From an uncultured Eubacteriales bacterium (GTDB lineage Bacteria > Bacillota > Clostridia > Christensenellales > CAG-917), in the NCBI GenBank assembly GCA_900550855.1, contig URTQ01000054.1:1-9314 (forward strand): DNA of 9,314 nt, in the 5' to 3' direction. Shown piece by piece: positions 1-5,169 of the stretch. The translations under genes and the position numbers were made by a program. A model generated the notes under the pieces. That model ran no database searches. It saw only the letters and a list, made by a program, of their open reading frames with translations, and was not told where the DNA came from. Position 1 is the stretch's first letter; each line of letters opens with the position of its first letter.

Positions 1-11
1 CCTGCCAAGAG

Positions 12-40
12 AAGAAGTCCTATTTATAGGACTTCTTTTT
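12..40 (+). terminator. Intrinsic terminator of a gene left of the window
   Basis: Perfect 12-bp inverted repeat (12-23 with 26-37) whose right arm runs into a short T-run, giving a + strand Rho-independent terminator. It probably ends a + strand gene outside the window, so the repeat array to its right lies between convergent genes. The T-run is weak on the other strand. Bases 41-124 hold only a weak 6-bp inverted repeat (52-57 with 83-88) and no gene. Confidence 0.8.
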
Positions 41-124
41 CTTTGCAGTTTTTCCGCGACACGAACACGCAACGCAATCGCGGCGGAACGATGTTCTTTG
101 CGCTTGCTTTTATCATTATAAAAT

Positions 125-147
125 AAAAAACGTGCCGTTAGGCACGT
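125..147 (-). terminator. Minus-strand terminator hairpin, unit A
   Basis: Perfect 7-bp stem ACGTGCC/GGCACGT with loop GTTA. Read on the minus strand it is followed by six U. It is the last terminator of the array in that direction. Confidence 0.7.
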
Positions 148-437
148 CACCAAGCAAGCACTCTCGCGGAATTGTGGTATGAGTTTTTATCCTTCTAAAT
201 TTGAGAGCAGAGAGGGATTGCGCGGTTAGTAATTGCGAGAACAAGTGCGGTGTTTTGTTCAATCGCCAAATGGATTTGTTCCTATTTAGGTGATTCGCAC
301 GCTTGTAATTTGAATAACGATGTGGGCGATTGACATCACCGCAACGCCGTTTGAGCAATGTGCGCGGTAGCAGAGCAAAAACCTAACAAGGTTATTGACA
401 ATACACATTATATGTCACAGCCTTAGTAACGGTAAAT
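125..437 (-). repeat. Repeat unit A with extra inverted-repeat segment
   Basis: This is the longest unit. Head A runs from the hairpin at 130-147 to GCGCGGT at 220. It is followed by a third tail type (gamma) with two nested perfect arm pairs: 246-252 with 337-343, and 259-267 with 325-333. A second core, GCGCGGTAGCAGAGCAA (362-378), follows without its own head hairpin, then a shortened alpha tail (388-424). The simplest reading is two units joined by loss of the second unit's terminator portion. Confidence 0.75.
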
Positions 438-438
438 G

Positions 439-460
439 AAAAACGTGCCGATAGGCACGT
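439..460 (-). terminator. Minus-strand terminator hairpin, unit B1
   Basis: Perfect 7-bp stem with loop GATA; five U follow on the minus strand. Confidence 0.65.
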
Positions 461-613
461 CACCAAGCAAGCGTTCGCACGGAATTGCGGCAAGGAACTT
501 GCCCTTGTATGTTTTGAGAGTGAAGAACGGTTGCGCGGTAGTAGAGCAATAAATCAAGCGAGGCTCTCGGCAATACGCAAATTTTGCGTGTTGCCGATGC
601 CTCGGCGATGAAC
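439..613 (-). repeat. Repeat unit B1 (head B, tail beta)
   Basis: The head hairpin is at 443-460 with loop GATA instead of GTTA, and GCGCGGT begins at 533. Head B carries its own small palindrome GGCAAG-GAA-CTTGCC. The beta tail stem-loop spans 559-604 (CGAGGC with GCCTCG outside, a 12-bp stem with one T.G pair inside). It is identical to unit B2, 357 nt further on. Confidence 0.8.
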
Positions 614-637
614 AAAAAAACGTGCCGTTAGGCACGC
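614..637 (-). terminator. Minus-strand terminator hairpin, unit C1
   Basis: The same stem with loop GTTA. The outer pair has become A/C on the + strand, which is a G.U pair in minus-strand RNA, so the helix survives only in that orientation. Seven U follow. Confidence 0.7.
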
Positions 638-795
638 CAGCAAGCAGATAATCTTGCGAAATTGCGGTTTGAGTTCTTGTCCGTCCTATTTTGATAGCAA
701 AGATTCTCTGCGCGGTAGCAGAGCAAAAACCTAACAAGGCTATTGACAATACACATTATAAATGCGTGTTGTCACAGCCTTAGTGACGGTAAATG
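614..795 (-). repeat. Repeat unit C1 (head C, tail alpha)
   Basis: The head hairpin is at 620-637 and GCGCGGT begins at 710. The core sits in a small perfect hairpin (CTCTGC with GCAGAG, 707-723) that head B does not keep. The alpha tail stem-loop spans 736-781 (AAGGCT with AGCCTT outside, a 13-position inner stem). Relative to alpha' in unit A it carries about 9 extra bases at the apex. Confidence 0.8.
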
Positions 796-817
796 AAAAA
801 CGTGCCGATAGGCACGT
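796..817 (-). terminator. Minus-strand terminator hairpin, unit B2
   Basis: Exact copy of the unit B1 terminator, with five U on the minus strand. Confidence 0.65.
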
Positions 818-970
818 CACCAAGCAAGCGTTCGCACGGAATTGCGGCAAGGAACTTGCCCTTGTATGTTTTGAGAGTGAAGAACGGTTGCGCGGTAGTA
901 GAGCAATAAATCAAGCGAGGCTCTCGGCAATACGCAAATTTTGCGTGTTGCCGATGCCTCGGCGATGAAC
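796..970 (-). repeat. Repeat unit B2 (identical copy of B1)
   Basis: By eye, every base from 786 to 1083 matches 429-726 at an offset of 357, so B2 and the head of C2 are an exact recent duplicate of B1 and the head of C1. The beta tail stem-loop is at 916-961. Confidence 0.85.
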
Positions 971-994
971 AAAAAAACGTGCCGTTAGGCACGC
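971..994 (-). terminator. Minus-strand terminator hairpin, unit C2; likely end of the PadR-like transcript
   Basis: Exact copy of the unit C1 terminator, with seven U on the minus strand. It is the first U-tracted hairpin downstream of the PadR-like gene, about 160 nt after its stop, so the gene would carry a 3' UTR containing one complete unit. Confidence 0.7.
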
Positions 995-1144
995 CAGCAA
1001 GCAGATAATCTTGCGAAATTGCGGTTTGAGTTCTTGTCCGTCCTATTTTGATAGCAAAGATTCTCTGCGCGGTAGCAGAGCAATAAATCAAGCGAGGCTC
1101 TCGGCAATACGCAAATTTTGCGTGTTGCCGTTGCCTCGGCGATG
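971..1144 (-). repeat. Repeat unit C2 (head C joined to tail beta)
   Basis: This is a mosaic. Up to the GAGCAA at 1078-1083 it equals C1. From there it carries the beta tail of the B units (stem-loop 1093-1138) with a single difference in the right-hand internal loop. The switch falls exactly at the conserved core. On the minus strand this is the first unit met by a transcript leaving the PadR-like gene, whose stop codon is 10 nt away. Confidence 0.8.
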
Positions 1145-1154
1145 ATTTTTGCTC

Positions 1155-3134
1155 TTACGCCGTATGATACTTCCTCGTTCTATACAGCAACCAGTAAATG
1201 AGCGAACTCAAAGGCAGGTTGGTGAGCAGAATCATAGGAAGCACGATTGATTCGAGAATAAGGTCGATGTCGTTGACGTTTGCACCGAGTCCGAAGAATC
1301 CGATGAGAATACAAACGACGGTCAGTTCGATAAACAACATACCGCGATTGAGCATCGACAGTTTGAAGTTGAAGTTTGCTCGCGTTCGCCTTGTCGGGTT
1401 CAAAAGATAGATGACGGTCGGCACGAGGCAGAGTGCGCTACCAACCAAAAGTATGGGAAGGAAGTAGGCGTAACTGACTCTCGTTGCAAGCGAAGCCCAC
1501 ATAATCGCGACTTCTGCGACGAAAAACGCAAGTATGATAAGGAAAGTGTCGCGGTTGAGTCTGTTGGACTGAATGAAGTTGAACGTGTAGTACTCGGACG
1601 TATTGCCTCTGTCGTATGGGCGAATCTTGAAGCCTTTTGCGTACAATCTCGTCTTTATGTCGCTGTCCGAATAGTCGTTGGTTTGTTGCGGCTTTTCTTG
1701 TTGAGTTTGTACGTCCGACTTATTGTCTTGCAACGAAACGAAGAAATCGCGATAATTCACGTCGTCTTTTTCGTAGTCGAATCCGCCTTCTTGTCTCGAT
1801 ACGACGGCAGAGGTGACGAAGTGACCTTTCGAATCGACTTGATTTTTGCTTTCGAGTTCGGCAGGGTAGAATTGCTCTTGTGCGGGCGTTTGCGCATAGG
1901 CTTGAACGGTTTGTTGCTCTTGTTGCGCTTGCTGTGCCTGCGCCTGTGCGGATTCCGCTTCTTGTTGCGCTATCTGCTGCTCTTGCTCTTTTGCGAGTTT
2001 GTCGTCGATTTGCGCCTCGCGCTCGTCGAGTTGCTTGAATATGTCTTTCAGCGACGTTTGCGAGCGTTGAGTTTGCTCGACTTGATTCGTATAGCCGTTG
2101 ATGTATGTATGTTCTTGCGGTGCGGCGTGCGAGTTAAACTCGTAAGCGCGCATTTCCTCTTGCTTTTTGTATTCGCTCTCGGCGTCGAGTTTGGCGAACA
2201 TTTCTTCGAGAGTTTGAGAGGGTTTTGCTTGTTCTTGACGTTTACGCTCGGCTTCTTCTTCGGCGCGACGTCTTTCTTCTTCCTCTGCAAGACGTTTTTC
2301 TTCTTCGGCGCGCAACTTTTCTTCTTCCATACGGCGAAGCATGGATTTTACGAGTTCGCGGTCCTCTTCGCTCTTTTTGAGTTGTTCTTCGGTTTTGCGA
2401 AGTTGCTCGTCGCGTTGGCGCGCTTCATCGGCGTGAAGTCTGAGTTGTTCCTCTTTTTGACGCGCTTCTTCTTCGGAAAGTTTGAGTTGTTCGTTAGCCT
2501 TTTTCGCTTCTTCCTCGCTCAAACGAAGTTGTTCGCTGACCTTTTGAGTTTCTTCCTCTTGTTGTTTGAGTTGCTCGTCTTTAAGGCGTGCTTGTTCGTC
2601 TTCTTGCTCGGCTTTTTCGCGTAGGGAAGCGGCGTCCTCTTCGCTCACTTCGTTTCCGTAGCGGTCGAAAAACACCTTTTTCTCGACGATTTTGTCCTTA
2701 TACACGACTTTGGGTTTTTCTTCCGCGTCGCGTTTTGAATAGGGACGAAGGTCGCTTGCCTCGAAGGGAACGGGAACGGTGAAGTCGTACTCGTCGCTCG
2801 AAACGAGTTTGTCGAGAATGGTGCGAGAATACTCGTATTCGCTCTTTTCTTTGGTGAGATAGGCTCTGCCTTCTTTTGTGAGGGTGTAATAGCGACGTTT
2901 TCCACCGCCCGTATCGTCGGGGTCGCCGTCGTACGAGGAAACAAGCCCTTGTTTTTCAAGTCTTTTGAGTTGATTGTAGAGGGTGGCTTGCTTCAAAACG
3001 TACTGCGAATTGCTTTTGTCCTCGATTTCTTTGAGAATTTCGTAGCCGTACTTATCGTTGCTGAGCAGACAACCGAGAATGATTGTCGTCACGTTGCCGC
3101 GGATAAGGTCGCTGTTGACAGAAGATATATCCAT
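1155..3134 (-). CDS. PadR-type winged-helix regulator fused to coiled coil and four membrane segments
   Basis: The product has 659 residues. Residues 15-95 are a PadR-type DNA-binding domain: YGYEI (29-33), the recognition-helix region TLYNQLKRLEKQGLV (51-65) and a GKRRYYTLTKEG wing (78-89). Residues 165-305 are a highly charged Glu/Lys/Arg/Gln coiled coil with five 14-residue repeats (186-255). Residues 306-500 are Gln-rich and probably disordered. Four hydrophobic segments follow at about 530-550, 556-577, 598-617 and 624-650, ending in a basic tail. Typical PadR proteins have roughly 100-200 residues and no membrane part, so I infer a regulator tethered to the membrane whose ligand or partner could be sensed there. 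The start at 3134 is chosen because GGAG lies 6 nt upstream. The ATG at 3170 lies inside the promoter and upstream of the expected transcript start. The coiled coil could also mean a structural role. The domain assignment is firm; the function is unknown. Confidence 0.88.
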   Translation of the reverse strand: MDISSVNSDLIRGNVTTIILGCLLSNDKYGYEILKEIEDKSNSQYVLKQATLYNQLKRLEKQGLVSSYDGDPDDTGGGKRRYYTLTKEGRAYLTKEKSEYEYSRTILDKLVSSDEYDFTVPVPFEASDLRPYSKRDAEEKPKVVYKDKIVEKKVFFDRYGNEVSEEDAASLREKAEQEDEQARLKDEQLKQQEEETQKVSEQLRLSEEEAKKANEQLKLSEEEARQKEEQLRLHADEARQRDEQLRKTEEQLKKSEEDRELVKSMLRRMEEEKLRAEEEKRLAEEEERRRAEEEAERKRQEQAKPSQTLEEMFAKLDAESEYKKQEEMRAYEFNSHAAPQEHTYINGYTNQVEQTQRSQTSLKDIFKQLDEREAQIDDKLAKEQEQQIAQQEAESAQAQAQQAQQEQQTVQAYAQTPAQEQFYPAELESKNQVDSKGHFVTSAVVSRQEGGFDYEKDDVNYRDFFVSLQDNKSDVQTQQEKPQQTNDYSDSDIKTRLYAKGFKIRPYDRGNTSEYYTFNFIQSNRLNRDTFLIILAFFVAEVAIMWASLATRVSYAYFLPILLVGSALCLVPTVIYLLNPTRRTRANFNFKLSMLNRGMLFIELTVVCILIGFFGLGANVNDIDLILESIVLPMILLTNLPLSSLIYWLLYRTRKYHTA

Positions 3135-3140
3135 ATATCG

Positions 3141-3144
3141 CTCC
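3141..3144 (-). promoter_or_regulatory. Ribosome binding site fixing the PadR-like start
   Basis: GGAG on the minus strand, 6 nt before the ATG at 3134. The in-frame ATG at 3170 has no SD and overlaps the promoter, so this site decides the start. Confidence 0.8.
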
Positions 3145-3160
3145 GAGAATTGATAGTATA

Positions 3161-3189
3161 ATTTTAGCAAACTATTATAAAATAGTCAA
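3161..3189 (-). promoter_or_regulatory. Sigma-A-type promoter of the PadR-like gene
   Basis: TTGACT (3184-3189), a 17-nt spacer, then TAAAAT (3161-3166) with an extended -10 TGC in front. The expected transcript start is near 3154, leaving a leader of about 20 nt with the GGAG site. Confidence 0.75.
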
Positions 3190-3203
3190 TATTATATAAT
3201 AGT
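3171..3203. promoter_or_regulatory. Candidate operator (inverted repeat over the -35 of the PadR-like gene)
   Basis: Perfect 9-bp arms ACTATTATA (3171-3179) and TATAATAGT (3195-3203) flank the -35 hexamer. The pentamer ATAGT or its complement occurs four times (3153, 3171, 3182, 3199). PadR proteins commonly bind AT-rich dyads in their own promoters, so autoregulation is plausible. The region is AT-rich, which makes chance dyads more likely. Confidence 0.45.
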
Positions 3204-3240
3204 AAATGACGGTATTTGCAATGATTTTGCGCCGATTTTG

Positions 3241-4314
3241 TCAATCGTTTTTGTCGGGGCGCAGTTTGACGACCTGCGCGGCGAGTTTTCTGTGGTCTTC
3301 CTCGATGGCGGCGTAGTGCTTTTTTGTGGTGTTTACGTCGCGGTGACCGAGCACGTCGGCAACGAGATATATGTCGCCCGTCGCTCTATAAAGGTTTGTG
3401 CCGAACGTACTGCGCAACTTGTGAGGGGATATTTTTTTGAGCGGCGCGGCGGTTTGAGCGTACTTTTTGACGATATTTTGCACGGCTCTGACCGAAAGCC
3501 TTGAAACCTGCAAGGACAAAAACACCGCGTCCGTGTCGCCGGGATTCAATTTTTCACATCTTTCCACGAGGGATTTGCGCTCGGTGTCGATGTAGGTTTT
3601 TAGTGCGTCGGCAACCTCGTCGCCGAAGTACAAAATGGCTTGATTGCCGCCTTTTCTCGTGACGGTGAACGCGTTCGTTTCAAAATCTATGTCCGAAAGG
3701 TTGAGTCCCACGCATTCGCTGACACGAATACCCGTGCCCAAAAGAAGAGAAACGATTGCAAAATCGCGCGCGTGCGTGTTGCGTTGCACTTTGCGCTGAT
3801 GTTCGCTCATTCCCGCGCCTGTTTCCGCCGCGTCGAGAATGCGTTCGACTTCCTTTTTTTCGAGCCTAATAATATCCTTGTCGTGATTTTTGGGCATAGT
3901 GAGTTTTGCCGACACGTTCTGATTAATTCTGTCGTGATTGTACATATACTTGAAAAACGTGCGTACGGTCGAAATTTTGCGCGCTTTTCCTTTTTCCGCG
4001 TTGGTTTTTTCCTTGCCGTCAAAGGAATAGTAGGACAGATATTCCATATACGCTTCGAGGTTGCCGAGCGTGATTTTGTTCAAATCCTCGGCGGTGAAGT
4101 CGTAAACGTCCTTATAGTCGCGGAATGCGCGTACGTTTTTTATCAAATAGTCGAAAAATATGCGCAAATCGTAGGCGTAATTCAACCTTGTAAGAGTGGT
4201 CGTTTGCGGCTCGATTCCCACGAAAAATTCCTCGCAACACTCGGGCAGTTGATCTCGCAATGCGCGAAGTCGGTTGGTGATGTTTTTGTCGCGTTCGCTG
4301 AAATAATTTGCCAT
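3241..4314 (-). CDS. Tyrosine-type site-specific recombinase (XerC/D-like)
   Basis: The 357-residue product has an N-terminal SAM-like core-binding domain (about 25-135) and a C-terminal catalytic domain (about 150-345). All active-site residues of the family are visible: Arg197 in GTGIRVSE, Lys221 in the beta-hairpin RKGGN, His298 and Arg301 in PHKLRS, His324 in LGHRD, and the nucleophile Tyr334 in KKHY. It should cut and rejoin DNA through a 3'-phosphotyrosine bond. It is longer than XerC/XerD of Bacillus (about 300 residues), with an extended N-terminus and an insertion near 100-110 and 165-182. It resembles, from memory, a recombinase found as a single chromosomal gene in many Clostridia outside obvious mobile elements. 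No excisionase, phage gene or att repeat accompanies it. An AGAGGA ribosome site lies 9 nt before the ATG. It points the same way as the PadR-like gene and is divergent from the GNAT gene. Its target is unknown. Confidence 0.93.
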   Translation of the reverse strand: MANYFSERDKNITNRLRALRDQLPECCEEFFVGIEPQTTTLTRLNYAYDLRIFFDYLIKNVRAFRDYKDVYDFTAEDLNKITLGNLEAYMEYLSYYSFDGKEKTNAEKGKARKISTVRTFFKYMYNHDRINQNVSAKLTMPKNHDKDIIRLEKKEVERILDAAETGAGMSEHQRKVQRNTHARDFAIVSLLLGTGIRVSECVGLNLSDIDFETNAFTVTRKGGNQAILYFGDEVADALKTYIDTERKSLVERCEKLNPGDTDAVFLSLQVSRLSVRAVQNIVKKYAQTAAPLKKISPHKLRSTFGTNLYRATGDIYLVADVLGHRDVNTTKKHYAAIEEDHRKLAAQVVKLRPDKND

Positions 4315-4353
4315 AGAATTTAATCCTCTCGACTTTTGTTTTTATATAACAAA

Positions 4354-4382
4354 ATTTTAGCAAACTATGCGTAAAATGTCAA
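4354..4382 (-). promoter_or_regulatory. Sigma-A-type promoter of the recombinase gene
   Basis: TTGACA (4377-4382), a 17-nt spacer, then TAAAAT (4354-4359) with an extended -10. The expected start is near 4347, giving a leader of about 33 nt. Fifteen bases around the -10 (4353-4367) are identical to those of the PadR-like promoter. Confidence 0.8.
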
Positions 4383-4387
4383 TATAA

Positions 4388-4403
4388 TGCGCGTATATGC
4401 GCA
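4388..4403. promoter_or_regulatory. Palindrome between divergent promoters
   Basis: TGCGC and GCGCA arms flank GTATAT, just upstream of the recombinase -35 and about 25 nt upstream of the GNAT -35. Its placement suits an operator for one or both genes, but the binding protein cannot be named. Confidence 0.3.
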
Positions 4404-4426
4404 CGCTCGCAATAGGGGATTTTCGA

Positions 4427-4455
4427 TTGAAAAGTTTTTGCAAACGTGATATGAT
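4427..4455 (+). promoter_or_regulatory. Promoter of the GNAT gene, giving a predicted leaderless mRNA
   Basis: TTGAAA (4427-4432), a 17-nt spacer, then TATGAT (4450-4455). The ATG starts at 4462, 7 nt after the -10, which is where transcription would be expected to begin. There is no SD-like sequence in the intervening GTCGGT. Confidence 0.6.
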
Positions 4456-4461
4456 GTCGGT

Positions 4462-5043
4462 ATGGAAAAAATCAAGAAAAACGAAATCAAAAAAGCGGCG
4501 AAAGTCTTTACAGAAATTTTCAAGGACTACGAGGCGTACAACACTCTTTTCGGCAGAAAAAACAGACTGAACAGAATGTACTATCTTTTTAGAGCGGAAG
4601 TGTATTGCGCTCAAAATTTCACCTACAAAGACGGTGATTTTTGCGCTTTGTGTTCTATAAAAGCGCCGAGCGACGAGGAAATCGAACTGAAATCCGCTTT
4701 CAAGAATCCCTTTTTCGACATTGCGTTCTTTTTGAACGTCGGATTCGAGCAAGCAAAAATCGCAAAAGAGTACGTTGATATGGCGGACGAGGTGGCAAGC
4801 AAGTATTACAATCCGCAAACCGATTGCTACATAAAGAACATCGGCGTTAGAAAAGAGTTTAGGGGTCAAGGCAAACTCAAAGGTATGCTCAAAGAGTTTT
4901 GCGGCGATATGCCTATATATCTCGAAACGCAGGACGAAAACGACGTTGCAATCTACAAAAAACTCGGATTCGAGGTGTGCGAAATCGTCAAATGGAAGGG
5001 CATAACTCATGTCGCTATGCGCAGACCGGCATTGAAAAACTAA
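4462..5043 (+). CDS. GNAT-family N-acetyltransferase
   Basis: The 193-residue product is presumably a cytoplasmic enzyme that transfers an acetyl group from acetyl-CoA to an unknown amine. The GNAT core is in the C-terminal half. Strand beta4 leads into NIGVRKEFRGQGKLKGMLKEF (126-146, written here for position), where RGQGKL (134-139) is the pyrophosphate-binding R/Q-x-x-G-x-G/A loop. LETQDENDVAIYKKLGFEV (154-172) is the typical strand plus the NxxAxxxYxKxGF-like helix. The N-terminal half (1-110), which would hold the acceptor site, is Lys- and Phe-rich and gives no clue to the substrate. The start at 4462 is the only ATG consistent with the promoter. No SD is present, so translation probably begins on a leaderless message. 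No + strand terminator follows before the transporter gene 126 nt on, so the two may be co-transcribed. The family is secure; the substrate is unknown. Confidence 0.85.
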   Translation: MEKIKKNEIKKAAKVFTEIFKDYEAYNTLFGRKNRLNRMYYLFRAEVYCAQNFTYKDGDFCALCSIKAPSDEEIELKSAFKNPFFDIAFFLNVGFEQAKIAKEYVDMADEVASKYYNPQTDCYIKNIGVRKEFRGQGKLKGMLKEFCGDMPIYLETQDENDVAIYKKLGFEVCEIVKWKGITHVAMRRPALKN

Positions 5044-5077
5044 TCCGCAATAAACGGTTGCAAAATAAATTCAAAAG

Positions 5078-5120
5078 AAAAAAGCGGTAATATTTGCATA
5101 AAAATCAAGCAAATCACCGC
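5078..5120 (-). terminator. Hairpin with a minus-strand U-tract between GNAT and MFS genes
   Basis: GCGGT (5084-5088) pairs with ACCGC (5116-5120) and ATTTGC (5092-5097) with GCAAAT (5109-5114). The A-run at 5078-5083 becomes six U after the stem on the minus strand, so it is oriented as a minus-strand terminator although no minus-strand gene lies here. It might stop antisense transcripts, or be only a leader structure before the transporter gene. Confidence 0.4.
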
Positions 5121-5169
5121 AAAAACGCAATATCCGCGAGATAAAACAACGAAATAAGCAAACTTAACT

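Larger units (their letters stand above)
125..1144 (-). repeat. Array of five mosaic structured repeat units (possible ncRNA array)
   Basis: Five related units occupy about 1 kb with no credible protein gene. Each starts (+ strand) with an A-run and a GTGCC/GGCAC hairpin, at 130, 443, 620, 800 and 977. Where a full head is present, GCGCGGT follows exactly 89 nt after the first C of ACGTGCC, and heads A, B and C align without gaps despite many substitutions. Behind the core lies a larger stem-loop tail of type alpha, beta or gamma. Reading + strand the order is A-gamma-(core)-alpha', B-beta, C-alpha, B-beta, C-beta. Spacings between hairpins are 313, 177, 180 and 177 nt. On the minus strand each head hairpin is followed by five to seven U, so the array reads as serial terminators downstream of the PadR-like gene. 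I do not recognise the family. It may be a structured RNA, a mobile terminator-like repeat, or DNA hairpins acted on by a protein. Confidence 0.85.

Noticed and set aside
116..1091. Minus-strand open frames (116-358, 423-749, 780-1091) whose products end in or contain xVPxGTFF
   Set aside because: They run through the terminator hairpins, have no SD, and differ between heads mainly at first and second codon positions rather than at silent ones. They stay open because unit spacings of 177 and 180 nt are multiples of three.
125..1144. CRISPR array
   Set aside because: The repeated parts are far longer than CRISPR repeats, there are no uniform unique spacers, and no cas gene is near.
125..1144. 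Integron attC array (GTTAGGC occurs in head hairpins and ACCTAAC in alpha tails)
   Set aside because: The GTTRRRY-like 7-mers are part of the terminator loop, are lost in B heads (GATAGGC), and are not paired as R'' and R' sites around one palindrome. There are no cassette genes.
1683..2624. A 313-residue Leu/Phe-rich + strand frame
   Set aside because: It is the antisense shadow of the Glu/Lys-rich coiled coil, with no SD or promoter.
3132..3170. Longer PadR-like protein starting at the ATG at 3170
   Set aside because: That ATG lies between the -35 and -10 elements, upstream of the expected transcript start, and has no SD. The ATG at 3134 has GGAG at 6 nt.
4357..5010. A 217-residue minus-strand frame over the GNAT gene
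   Set aside because: It is antisense to a gene with clear GNAT motifs and resembles no family I know.
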